A stretch of DNA of 29,994 bases, from positions 1-29,994 of the IMG/VR virus record IMGVR_UViG_3300030380_005164; one strand, written 5' to 3'. The position numbers were made by a program, and so were the translations under genes. This document shows, in pieces, positions 1 through 5,444 of this stretch. The notes beneath the pieces are model-generated. The model was not told the origin of the DNA. It saw nothing but the letters and a program-made list of their open reading frames with translations, and ran no database searches. The DNA is from a virus. Numbering within the stretch: the first letter of the stretch is position 1; each line of letters begins with the position of its first letter.

Positions 1-2
1 AT

Positions 3-395
3 TTAAAAGACTTTAAAAATGACGATTTCAAGGATGAAAGAGTCTACAAAAGAGTAGGCAATTATTCTGATGAAACACCAAAAAGGAAAATACTTGAATT
101 TCACAAAGACTTTACTAGTTATGAGCAAGTAATACCTGAGTGGGATATGACTATGAATGAGCTGGTTAGCAAAGGTATTTACGAAAAAATTGAACCCGTT
201 GTGGATAACAGTTTTTCTTACAATGGTGCTTGTAATCAAACTTGCTACAACAAGGAACATGGTGGTCAATTGAAAGCACAGAATGGTTATGATATTGCAG
301 TGGTATCGTCAACTGGATATGGAGATGGTGGCTATGATGTTTATGCTACTTATGAAGATGGTTTTGTTAAGAAACTAGAAGTAGTATTTTTCTAG
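3..395 (+). CDS. Hypothetical protein, 5' end outside the window
   Basis: The frame is open from the first bases of the window to the TAG at 393-395, so this is the C-terminal 130 or so residues of a longer protein. A methionine at 147 exists, but coding-like sequence continues upstream of it, so 147 is unlikely to be the start. The C-terminus carries a glycine-rich turn followed by aromatic residues (STGYGDGGYDVYATYEDG, ending KKLEVVF). This resembles the GDGxYxVY endings of small bacterial and phage proteins of unknown function such as DUF4241-like proteins. That resemblance is from memory and weak, and no function is assigned. The gene lies on the plus strand, against the main transcription direction, directly before a likely promoter for the next gene. 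Confidence 0.65.
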   Translation, partial: LKDFKNDDFKDERVYKRVGNYSDETPKRKILEFHKDFTSYEQVIPEWDMTMNELVSKGIYEKIEPVVDNSFSYNGACNQTCYNKEHGGQLKAQNGYDIAVVSSTGYGDGGYDVYATYEDGFVKKLEVVFF

Positions 396-424
396 TTTAC
401 ATATTTGCTGACATGTGGTATATT
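396..424 (+). promoter_or_regulatory. Putative sigma70-type promoter
   Basis: TTTACA at 396-401 and TATATT at 419-424 are separated by 17 bp, which is the ideal spacing. The expected transcript start near 431 would leave a leader of about 28 nt containing the AAGGAG ribosome site of the gene starting at 459. It begins right after the stop codon of the preceding gene. Inferred from consensus only. Confidence 0.5.
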
Positions 425-458
425 TTAGGTTCTTTAAACGATAACTAAGGAGTACAAA

Positions 459-743
459 ATGAAAAATAGATATGCACGATGGTGGGAAAAAGCCGAGAAA
501 GATTTTGTCGGTAAAAAGATTATAAAAGTGCAATATATGTCTAGTGAAGATTGTGAAGAAATGGGGTGGGACTCTGCCCCTATTTGTTTATTACTTGACG
601 ACGGCACATGGATATATCCATCTCAAGATGATGAAGGAAATGATGGTGGAGCATTGTTCGCAAGTAACGACGACAAAGATTGCCCAGTTTTAAGAGTAGG
701 TTGGGAAAAGGAGTTTGAAAAAATAGAGGTGGCAAAAGGATGA
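459..743 (+). CDS. Hypothetical phage protein (acidic, 94 aa)
   Basis: Encodes 94 residues from an ATG with a strong ribosome site (AAGGAG about 5 nt upstream). The protein has a basic N-terminus (KNRYARWWEKAEKDF), then a segment CLLLDDGTWIYPSQDDEGND followed by GGALF. The DDGT...P..DDEGNDGGALF pattern is familiar from small hypothetical proteins in marine and cyanobacterial phages, and no biochemical role is known to me. There is no membrane segment or signal peptide. The stop overlaps the next start by four bases, so the two genes should be translationally coupled and transcribed from the promoter at 396-424. Confidence 0.75.
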   Translation: MKNRYARWWEKAEKDFVGKKIIKVQYMSSEDCEEMGWDSAPICLLLDDGTWIYPSQDDEGNDGGALFASNDDKDCPVLRVGWEKEFEKIEVAKG

Positions 744-937
744 AAATTAATTTAGCAGTTAGGGACTCTCGTGAGAGAGTCCTGAAGCTACACTGGCAGG
801 TAAACTTTAAAGACCAGGACTATGCTTATCTTGACCTGGCCATAAAAAAATGGTCCCAGGAAAACTATCCCGGTAAAAAAGTCCAGGTTATGGTTTATGA
901 TTCTGTAATTGAAAAATATGATGGAGAAAAACAATGA
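740..937 (+). CDS. Hypothetical protein (65 aa)
   Basis: Starts at an ATG overlapping the upstream stop (ATGA) and encodes 65 residues, with AAAGG close upstream. It is soluble-looking, of mixed charge and rich in aromatic residues, with no motif I can name. The coding sequence holds four CCWGG sites in under 80 bp (814, 835, 856, 883), which is unusual for such AT-rich DNA. It sits between an acidic hypothetical gene and a tiny membrane-protein gene, overlapping both, so it is probably one unit of an early accessory operon. Confidence 0.65.
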   Translation: MKINLAVRDSRERVLKLHWQVNFKDQDYAYLDLAIKKWSQENYPGKKVQVMVYDSVIEKYDGEKQ

Positions 938-1035
938 TGATGGTATTTATTTTTGGCTTTGCTACAGGTTTAATGTTTACAGCTTTAGGATTATTGATTC
1001 TGTTGCATCACCAGGATATGAAAAAGTATAGATAA
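934..1035 (+). CDS. Small single-pass membrane protein (33 aa)
   Basis: An ATG-ATG-ATG start overlaps the TGA of the preceding gene, giving 33 codons to TAA at 1033-1035. A GGAG lies about 7-10 nt upstream, in the end of the previous gene. The protein is one hydrophobic stretch (about residues 4-25, FIFGFATGLMFTALGLLILL) followed by a short polar tail HHQDMKKYR. That is a classic inner-membrane micro-protein layout with a positive cytoplasmic tail. It could modulate the host envelope, but nothing in the sequence tells the role. Support is the coupled start, the ribosome site and the clean transmembrane profile. Confidence 0.55.
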   Translation: MMMVFIFGFATGLMFTALGLLILLHHQDMKKYR

Positions 1036-1040
1036 AATAT

Positions 1041-1134
1041 GATTATGGTTATGGTTATGGTTATGATTGAGAAATGGTTATGAGGATCTCGGTTATGGTT
1101 GCGATATGGTTATGGTTATGGTCATATGGATATG
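1041..1134. repeat. Degenerate GGTTAT hexamer array
   Basis: The plus strand shows repeated TTATGG/GGTTAT units. There are about four clean copies from 1043, an interruption, then further copies around 1075-1117 and decayed ones (CATATGGATATG) to about 1134. The array lies just after the plus-strand gene cluster and covers the last codons of the convergent minus-strand nuclease gene. There it encodes an alternating His-Asn run (DHNHNH). This looks like slippage expansion in the 3' end of a gene. Confidence 0.7.
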
Positions 1135-1453
1135 ATTTAACCAGGACCAAGTCCCTCGGCTCACGGATCACTAGAATTTCGTAGCATGACTCCTTGTCAT
1201 TGGCATTAAGAATAAATGATTTACCCCCAGCTCTATGGTAATCAATGTGCCAATTCCACTGCCATTTAGAAAGTCCTTTATTTTTAGCATCTATGGCTTT
1301 TAATTCAACCCAAAAAGGTTGCCCATTCATGCAACCGTGAACATCAGGTATTCCGTTGATAGTACGGCTTTCTAGCCTAAAAAAATGCCAGTTTTTATGT
1401 ATTTTTTGACTCTCTTTGATAAAAGTCCACAATTTTGACTCATTTATTGACAT
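1061..1453 (-). CDS. VRR-NUC / PD-(D/E)XK endonuclease-like protein
   Basis: Encodes 130 residues starting MSINESKLWTFI. The core FFRLESRTINGIPDVHGCM followed by PFWVELKA fits the PD-(D/E)XK nuclease signature of the VRR-NUC family: G-x-P-D in one strand, then E-L-K in the next, with an upstream Glu. The downstream KWQWNWHIDYHRAGGKSFIL block matches the Q-x-x-x-H...G pattern after the active site in phage members. Known relatives are structure-specific or resolvase-like DNA nucleases acting in replication, recombination or packaging. The C-terminal 25 residues are built from the local hexamer repeat and are probably dispensable. It is isolated on the minus strand between plus-strand genes. 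Exact substrate is unknown. Confidence 0.75.
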   Translation of the reverse strand: MSINESKLWTFIKESQKIHKNWHFFRLESRTINGIPDVHGCMNGQPFWVELKAIDAKNKGLSKWQWNWHIDYHRAGGKSFILNANDKESCYEILVIREPRDLVLVKSYPYDHNHNHIATITEILITISQS

Positions 1454-1455
1454 AT

Positions 1456-1486
1456 TTGATGAAAAATACCATATTAAAGGTATAAT
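1456..1486 (+). promoter_or_regulatory. Possible promoter before the 1511 gene
   Basis: A perfect TATAAT at 1481-1486 lies 24 bp before the ATG. The best -35 partner is TTGATG at 1456-1461, with a longish 19-bp spacer. A TTGACA at 1447-1452 is too far away (28 bp). The transcript would carry the AAGGTG ribosome site at 1496-1501. Confidence 0.35.
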
Positions 1487-1510
1487 TTAAACAAATAAGG
1501 TGCTTTATTT

Positions 1511-1798
1511 ATGGATATTTATTTAAACGAACATAATAAACTTGAAATTGATATTTTTGATATTGAAACATCAGAAGATCATGATAAATTTATTTATTTT
1601 TATGTTGCTTTGCCAAAAAAAGTGAGAAAAAAGTTTGAAAATGCTTACTACCAGGCTTTTACAAAAAAACTACTTCAAGAATCTGAAGCAAAGATTATTC
1701 ATACAGATATAAACAACATAACTCATATAGAAGTTCACCCAGAAGATATATTAAGAAATATTCGTATCATAAAACAGTGTGTTGAAAATCAAAACTAA
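1511..1798 (+). CDS. Hypothetical protein (95 aa)
   Basis: An isolated plus-strand gene of 95 codons with AAGGTG about 9 nt before its ATG and a TATAAT further upstream. The protein is acidic at its N-terminus (residues 8-25 include LEIDIFDIETSEDHDKF), then has a lysine-rich helix (PKKVRKKFENAYYQAFTKKL) and an Ile-rich C-terminus ending RIIKQCVENQN. I recognise no family. There is no signal peptide or membrane span. It ends just before the 3' end of the convergent small-terminase gene. The divergent nuclease gene on its left shares a 57-bp control region with it. Confidence 0.6.
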   Translation: MDIYLNEHNKLEIDIFDIETSEDHDKFIYFYVALPKKVRKKFENAYYQAFTKKLLQESEAKIIHTDINNITHIEVHPEDILRNIRIIKQCVENQN

Positions 1799-1801
1799 AG
1801 A

Positions 1802-2314
1802 CTAACTTTCCTCTACAACCTCACCCTGAATTACAATAGTGTTTGCCCCAATTTTAGATTCTAATTCCTGGAGTCTCTGTTCAAGTTGTTCACGAGACAT
1901 GCCCTCAAGAGTAGAATGTTGGATCTCTTTTTTATCAACAAAAAGTCCTGCCAATTGCCCAGATCTGTACTCTGAATTAATTGCAGCAGTATACTGACCT
2001 TTAACTTCAGCACCGTCTCTTAATCTTTCAAAAGTTTTATATCTTCTTAACTTATCTTTTTCATATTTTTGAGATTCTTTTGCCAACATATTTTCTAAAG
2101 CACGAGCAATATGTGGATTGATACTTGCGTCAAGCATTTTAGAGGCAATAGTTGCGGCAGATCTATAAGTTTTGCCATACCCGGCTTTTTGTGCAGCTTC
2201 AACCTGGCTTATTGAACCCCAATTTTTAACAAGTAGTTTCAAAAACTTCTTTTGTTTGGTGGTCAAATCTTTTTCTGTTCGCTTTTCTATTAATTTACTA
2301 GCCATAAGCAACAC
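1802..2314 (-). CDS. Terminase small subunit-like protein
   Basis: Encodes 170 residues from a GTG at 2314 (GGAAT just upstream), or 167 from an ATG at 2305. The start is not settled, but MASKLIEKRTEKDL from the ATG looks natural. The N-terminal half has a helix-turn-helix pattern, LTTKQKKFLKLLVKNWG then VEAAQKAGYGKTYRSAATIA, typical of small terminase DNA-recognition domains. The middle, TFERLRDGAEVKGQYTAAI followed by SGQLAGLFVDKKEI, matches marine phage small terminases that I know as a type. A coiled-coil tail (REQLEQRLQELES) suits ring oligomerisation. The family binds the packaging site and loads the large terminase. The large subunit is not adjacent, which is somewhat unusual. The neighbouring AT-rich repeats could be its site. 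Confidence 0.7.
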   Translation of the reverse strand: MLLMASKLIEKRTEKDLTTKQKKFLKLLVKNWGSISQVEAAQKAGYGKTYRSAATIASKMLDASINPHIARALENMLAKESQKYEKDKLRRYKTFERLRDGAEVKGQYTAAINSEYRSGQLAGLFVDKKEIQHSTLEGMSREQLEQRLQELESKIGANTIVIQGEVVEES

Positions 2315-2579
2315 TATATTCCAAATTCCTATAATGTAAATACTTAGAAATAAAAAAAATAAAAACTTTTTCTAGTAATAACGATCGAAAATTGTATATA
2401 TATTCCTATTTTTTAGGAATTATTCCTAAAATATTCCTAATAATGTATTATATATTGTATTGTATATATACTATATTTGCTTATTTTTCCTAATTTCCTA
2501 AAATATATTTAAAAACTTTTTTACTTTTAAAGTTTTTTTTGTAAGTAACTACATTATAAGAATTTTGGAATTTTGGAAA
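2315..2579. other. AT-rich non-coding region with TTCCTA iterons
   Basis: These 265 bp hold no credible ORF and are extremely AT-rich. TTCCTA occurs at 2326, 2403, 2423, 2434, 2487 and 2495, and its complement TAGGAA at 2414. Several copies are about one or two helical turns apart. AAAAACTTTTT is repeated directly at 2361 and 2511, and AATTTTGG is tandemly doubled at 2561-2576. It lies between two minus-strand genes, beside the small terminase. Candidate roles are a replication origin, a packaging site or an operator region. None is proven. Confidence 0.5.
2411..2431. repeat. Perfect palindrome with 10-bp arms
   Basis: TTTTAGGAAT at 2411-2420 and ATTCCTAAAA at 2422-2431 are exact reverse complements around a single T. 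The centre is too tight for an RNA hairpin loop, so a dimeric protein-binding site is more likely than a terminator. The half-site matches the iterated TTCCTA unit of the same region. Confidence 0.7.
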
Positions 2580-2813
2580 TTATCCTGTCTCCAGGTTTTT
2601 TTCTAACCTGGCTTTTTGCCTTTTAACCTTGGTTATTGTTTCATAGTGATACTCATTATTGAGCCGTTTTGCCCTTGATCCATGACCCGTGGTCCTATAC
2701 CACTTGTCATACGCACGATGATACTCACGGTCATCATCAAAATCTACACGCATAGGTCTTGACTCTAACTCTTCAACAGTTAGATACTGCTCTAACTTAG
2801 TTTTCCTTCCCAT
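2580..2813 (-). CDS. Hypothetical protein (77 aa)
   Basis: Starts at an ATG with a strong AAGGAG about 6 nt upstream and encodes 77 charged residues. The pattern YHRAYDKWYRTTGHGSRAKR in the middle and a Lys/Arg-rich helix KVKRQKARLEKNL at the end suggest a small nucleic-acid or protein-binding polypeptide. I know no family for it. It is the last gene before the AT-rich region and follows another small acidic gene with a 16-bp gap, so they are probably co-transcribed leftward. Its 3' end contains an inverted repeat that on the plus strand looks like a terminator. Confidence 0.65.
   Translation of the reverse strand: MGRKTKLEQYLTVEELESRPMRVDFDDDREYHRAYDKWYRTTGHGSRAKRLNNEYHYETITKVKRQKARLEKNLETG
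2591..2616 (+). terminator. Terminator-like hairpin on the plus strand
   Basis: CCAGGTT at 2591-2597 and AACCTGG at 2605-2611 form a perfect 7-bp stem with a 7-nt T-rich loop, followed on the plus strand by CTTTTT. It lies inside the end of the minus-strand gene 2580-2813. It could stop plus-strand transcripts coming from 1511-1798, or be chance within coding sequence. Confidence 0.3.
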
Positions 2814-2829
2814 TCTATCTCCTTAAGTT

Positions 2830-3138
2830 TTAATCCTCGTCTAATACTTTTACTCTTACAAATCTACTACCCACACTATTGATGTACTTTGTCAATGTTT
2901 CTGACTCTACCTCTGACATATTGATATCAATCCTAAGTACATGATTATTTACTTGATGACTTACTTCCATATCATCTGAACAATTAGCAGACAACATTTG
3001 TTGTGCTGAATCTATATATTCATGTATGCCCCAAGCTACATCTTCTGCGTGTTTTTCTTCTTCATTAAGTTCTGCTTCTAGCTGATCCTGGTTGTCCATG
3101 TATGTGTTTAAATCTTCTTCTGGTGTGCCTCTACCCAT
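2830..3138 (-). CDS. Hypothetical acidic protein (102 aa)
   Basis: I chose the ATG at 3138 (MGRGTPEEDLNT) because GGAG lies 7 nt upstream of it, whereas the in-frame ATG two codons earlier is only 2 nt from that site. The N-terminal half is very acidic and helical (LEAELNEEEKHAEDVAW). The C-terminal half contains alternating hydrophobic strands (HVLRIDINMSEVE, then SRFVRVKVLDED). No family recognised, and no membrane segment. It is co-directional and closely spaced with the next gene. The small acidic fold could be an anti-host protein or a DNA mimic, but this is only a guess from charge. Confidence 0.6.
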   Translation of the reverse strand: MGRGTPEEDLNTYMDNQDQLEAELNEEEKHAEDVAWGIHEYIDSAQQMLSANCSDDMEVSHQVNNHVLRIDINMSEVESETLTKYINSVGSRFVRVKVLDED

Positions 3139-3209
3139 TTTCATTCTCCATCATTATTAAAAGTACCTAAAGTTTAACATAATGTAAGCAAATTTCAAGT
3201 GTTTTGTAG

Positions 3210-3893
3210 TTATTTATCTACATAAAGCTCGGTTTCGTGCCTTATAAGGAGTTTTTTAATATCAGAATCACTAGCTCTGGCCACACACCAACGCTGAATA
3301 AATTCTAATAACAGGTAATTTCTTTCAAAATATTCATTACCTCGCTGACGAAAAGCCCGGTAAATGTGGTGTAACTTGCTTTCGGTAATCACATCACTTT
3401 GTTCTCGCATACCTAATAAAAAAACACCCTCTTGTGAGCCAACCAGGTCTCGCATACGATTCCAAATATCATTGGATTTACCAATCTTGATCTTGTCATC
3501 ACTTTGTAGAAAATAAATCATGGCAGGAAAACGATGTACTTCAAACAACTCGTCATACTCCAAACCCTCTTCAATACAACGCTTTTGTATTTCACGAGCT
3601 TTTTCCCTGGCTTCACTTACCGTCATACTTGGAAAGTAACCAAAGACTTTTGACTTATGCACCGAACCTGAACGATAGTCGTAAGCGTAAGAATGACTGC
3701 CTTTTTTAGAATAATTGACCAACAGGCAGTTAACTTTAGCATCACGAACATAAAACGAACGACGACCCGCCATCATGACATGCCACTCAACTAAAAAATG
3801 GTCTGTGAGGTCAACAATTTTGTCAGCAGAGCGTGTACGACCTTTAGCAGATTTTTTATTATAGTCGGGCGTTTTATAATGATAACGACTCAT
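3210..3893 (-). CDS. Arm-type DNA-binding domain fused to T5orf172/GIY-YIG-like domain
   Basis: About 227 residues, counted from the ATG at 3893. A TTG two codons earlier is possible, and neither has a clear ribosome site. In 229-aa numbering, residues 33-105 look like the arm DNA-binding (DUF4102-type) domain at the N-terminus of tyrosine integrases, ending VFGYFPSMTVSEAREKAREI, the typical GxYP...S..EAR..A block. Residues 127-205 look like a T5orf172/MUG113 domain of the GIY-YIG superfamily: MIYFLQSDDKIKIGKSNDIW, then a paired His, then GNEYFE, with Glu at the expected site. No tyrosine recombinase catalytic domain follows, so it is not an integrase. It probably binds DNA and may nick it. 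The domain calls are from motif memory and the pairing is unusual. Confidence 0.65.
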   Translation of the reverse strand: MSRYHYKTPDYNKKSAKGRTRSADKIVDLTDHFLVEWHVMMAGRRSFYVRDAKVNCLLVNYSKKGSHSYAYDYRSGSVHKSKVFGYFPSMTVSEAREKAREIQKRCIEEGLEYDELFEVHRFPAMIYFLQSDDKIKIGKSNDIWNRMRDLVGSQEGVFLLGMREQSDVITESKLHHIYRAFRQRGNEYFERNYLLLEFIQRWCVARASDSDIKKLLIRHETELYVDK

Positions 3894-3931
3894 ATTCAAG
3901 GTTTATAACAAAAACAAATACTTAAAACAAG

Positions 3932-4015
3932 TTATTTATTCAATGTCAAACCTTTATAATATAAACGACGAGTACCTCTTGCAGCACGAATTTTTGCCAA
4001 CCAGTAAAAGTTCAT
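3932..4015 (-). CDS. Basic micro-protein (27 aa)
   Basis: A 27-codon ORF with ATG at 4013-4015 and TAA at 3932-3934, preceded by GGAG 5 nt upstream. The product, MNFYWLAKIRAARGTRRLYY plus KGLTLNK, is strongly basic with an aromatic N-terminus and looks like a designed short peptide, not noise. It lies in a 330-bp stretch otherwise free of genes, on the same strand as its neighbours. Function unknown. Membrane association or RNA binding would fit the composition. Support is the ribosome site and the composition only. Confidence 0.45.
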   Translation of the reverse strand: MNFYWLAKIRAARGTRRLYYKGLTLNK

Positions 4016-4227
4016 AATATCTCCAAAACAATTTATGTGGTTAGCTTGTCATCCATGCTAAATGGAATGTGATTTCAGGATACCTGGTATTAATAACCCG
4101 GAAGATAACAAAATGAGCCAGGTACCCCTCAACCAACTTTAAACAACAAGGAGTTCAATGTTCCAATGAAAGAAAAACAAAGAACGCCCTAATGTTATAA
4201 TTAATGTGTCAGTAAATCAAGTTTTAG
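4016..4227. other. Non-coding stretch with an inverted repeat
   Basis: No convincing gene here. A 7-bp inverted repeat (TACCTGG at 4081-4087, CCAGGTA at 4118-4124) encloses 30 nt. A plus-strand AAGGAG at 4148-4153 is followed by ATGs that give only 3- and 8-codon ORFs. On the minus strand a TATAAC at 4194-4199 with TTGATT at 4215-4220 (15-bp spacer) is a weak promoter candidate for the genes at 3210-4015. Confidence 0.35.
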
Positions 4228-4701
4228 TTATATTTTTAAAGGATCTATGAACAATGTGGTGTGGTATGTGGTAGATGATTCCATAATTAAACAGCGTAGG
4301 TCTCTTATTTTTGCCCTTATTTGCCTTTTTTGCCTTGATCCGTGGCTCATGTTCAATCTTTTCCATAAACGCTGGTATTCAAGCCATTTCAGCTGTCTAT
4401 TACTAAACCTGACTAAGCCCTGGCGTATCAATCGCAGGTAAATATCACGAACATTGTCTGGATCTAAATCTGCCCAGTAACAAGCGTGTTGAAAATCTCT
4501 ACCTTGTTCTAAAATCCAATTGTGAGCAATGGCTTTAGCAACGGATGGTTTTCGTTCGTGGCTTTCTATTAAAGTATCTTCCAAAGCGTGAGCAATGACT
4601 CGTCGCCAAAGGCGTGTTTCCGGGAGATAACTGTTATCATTTATAAAATCAGCGTGTAGTTGATAAGATTCAACGCTTTTATTACTCTCGTCCATAAGCA
4701 C
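4228..4701 (-). CDS. Hypothetical protein (157 aa), regulator-like
   Basis: The frame opens with GTG at 4701, and an ATG at 4695 is equally possible. No ribosome site is clear, and the upstream stop lies only 6 bp away, so coupling is likely. The segment YLPETRLWRRVIAHALEDTL is a pattern seen in many small phage and bacterial proteins of unknown function. It is followed by a predicted helical region ending in a basic stretch, MSHGSRQKRQIRAKIRDLRC, which would suit nucleic-acid binding. There is no membrane segment. I cannot name a family. It may be a small replication-associated or regulatory protein, judging from its position just after the operon terminator. Confidence 0.55.
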   Translation of the reverse strand: MLMDESNKSVESYQLHADFINDNSYLPETRLWRRVIAHALEDTLIESHERKPSVAKAIAHNWILEQGRDFQHACYWADLDPDNVRDIYLRLIRQGLVRFSNRQLKWLEYQRLWKRLNMSHGSRQKRQIRAKIRDLRCLIMESSTTYHTTLFIDPLKI

Positions 4702-4707
4702 ATCATA

Positions 4708-4938
4708 TTAGTGTCCATATAACTGAACCATATACGATAGAGCAGTTTCATACAAGCGTAAAAATTCACCATCGTAACCTTGCTTTTCGTAAAAGAGATA
4801 ATCCTCATACAAAGTGTTCAAAAAATGACAACGCTCAAACCCAGACAAAGTTTCAGGGTCAACCAAACCTTGAGCGAAAAATTCTTTGTCAAATACTTCA
4901 CTCCAATCTATGTTCTTAATTGTTTTTTTAGGTTCCAT
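4708..4938 (-). CDS. Hypothetical protein (76 aa), starts right after a terminator-like T tract
   Basis: The frame is open back to 4974, but that longer form would read through a hairpin and T8 and has no ribosome site. The ATG at 4936-4938 (MEPKKTIKNIDWSEVF) gives a sensible soluble acidic protein of 76 residues. It has no Shine-Dalgarno, because eight T residues of the preceding hairpin directly precede it. The sequence is helical and rich in Glu, Asp, Phe and Tyr (VFDKEFFAQGLVDPETLSGF), with no family I recognise. Expression would depend on read-through of, or anti-termination at, 4939-4976. The start could also lie further downstream. Confidence 0.5.
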   Translation of the reverse strand: MEPKKTIKNIDWSEVFDKEFFAQGLVDPETLSGFERCHFLNTLYEDYLFYEKQGYDGEFLRLYETALSYMVQLYGH

Positions 4939-4976
4939 AAAAAAAAGGATGACACAAAATGGTAGGTGTGTCATCC
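4939..4976 (-). terminator. Intrinsic terminator or attenuator of the replication operon
   Basis: Read on the minus strand, GGATGACACA (4976-4967) and TGTGTCATCC (4956-4947) form a perfect 10-bp stem with a 10-nt loop. The stem is followed immediately by eight T residues (4946-4939). This is the best intrinsic terminator in the window and lies after the gene at 5009, where a leftward replication operon should end. The ATG of the next gene follows the T tract with no gap, so it might instead act as an attenuator. Confidence 0.75.
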
Positions 4977-4982
4977 AAGAGG

Positions 4983-5001
4983 GTCAAGCGGGGGGCTTGA
5001 C
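4983..5001 (-). promoter_or_regulatory. GC-rich hairpin in tandem with the terminator
   Basis: GTCAAGC (4983-4989) and GCTTGAC (4995-5001) form a perfect 7-bp stem around a loop of five identical bases (G on plus, C on minus). It stands 6 bp upstream, in the leftward direction, of the terminator hairpin and 7 bp after the stop of the 5009-5176 gene. No T run follows, so it probably stabilises the mRNA end or modulates the adjacent terminator. Confidence 0.5.
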
Positions 5002-5008
5002 AATGAAA

Positions 5009-5176
5009 TTAATCTTCAAAAGGTATGTCGGTGTAATACTCGTCTACCACTTGTAAATCTGGATAGCTTTCTAATTCTACCTCTGCAGCAATTTGGGCAT
5101 CAATATCCGATAAACCTAAATTAATAAACTTATTATATAACTCTTCTAGTAATCTTTCTTTATTTAAACAAGACAT
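5009..5176 (-). CDS. Small acidic hypothetical protein (55 aa)
   Basis: A short gene: ATG at 5174-5176, TAA at 5009-5011, and GGGAG 7 nt upstream. The 55-residue product MSCLNKERLLEELYNKFINL... is helical at its N-terminus and very acidic at its C-terminus (LESYPDLQVVDEYYTDIPFE). No family recognised. It is the last gene before a double hairpin and terminator, thus probably the distal gene of the leftward replication operon. The acidic tail could mimic DNA or an SSB tail, but that is only a thought from composition. Confidence 0.55.
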   Translation of the reverse strand: MSCLNKERLLEELYNKFINLGLSDIDAQIAAEVELESYPDLQVVDEYYTDIPFED

Positions 5177-5200
5177 AATAAACTCCCATATACTATTATC

Positions 5201-5428
5201 TTAAAGTTCTTTATTCAGTTGTTCAAGTAAAGAACTGTGCTTTTGTAAGAGTTGATCCAAACTAACTCCCGTTTCTTTTGCAGTTTCTAATTTAACCCAA
5301 TCGTGTTGTGTAACATTTAATTTTTCATGTGTTTTAAGATACATAGTCAACCATGCTACCGTAGTTTGTAAATTCTCTGCGTATTCACAAAAATTTTTAA
5401 GATCTGTGAGTTTTCGTTTATCTAACAT
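5201..5428 (-). CDS. Hypothetical protein (75 aa), helical
   Basis: Starts at an ATG with GGGGG(T) about 7 nt upstream. The 75 residues are predicted almost entirely helical, with heptad-like leucines at the C-terminus (LDQLLQKHSSLLEQLNKEL) and a tryptophan-containing middle (VAWLTMYLKTHEKL). No motif identifies a family. It sits between two other small genes with 16-24 bp gaps in the same direction, so it belongs to the replication operon's distal part. A small coiled-coil dimer is the likely form. Confidence 0.6.
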   Translation of the reverse strand: MLDKRKLTDLKNFCEYAENLQTTVAWLTMYLKTHEKLNVTQHDWVKLETAKETGVSLDQLLQKHSSLLEQLNKEL

Positions 5429-5444
5429 ATTTACCCCCTAGTTG

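Noticed and set aside
3-269. Minus-strand ORF at the left edge
   Set aside because: It is the antisense of a plus-strand frame that is open from the window start and has better composition; the minus ORF is Phe/Ile-rich with no ribosome site.
3210-3893. Tyrosine integrase
   Set aside because: Only the arm-type N-terminal domain is similar; the catalytic R...HxxR...Y region is missing and replaced by a T5orf172-like domain.
3900-4227. A tRNA gene in the longest gap of the left part
   Set aside because: The TACCTGG/CCAGGTA inverted repeat encloses no anticodon arm or TTCRANY-like loop, so no cloverleaf can be drawn.
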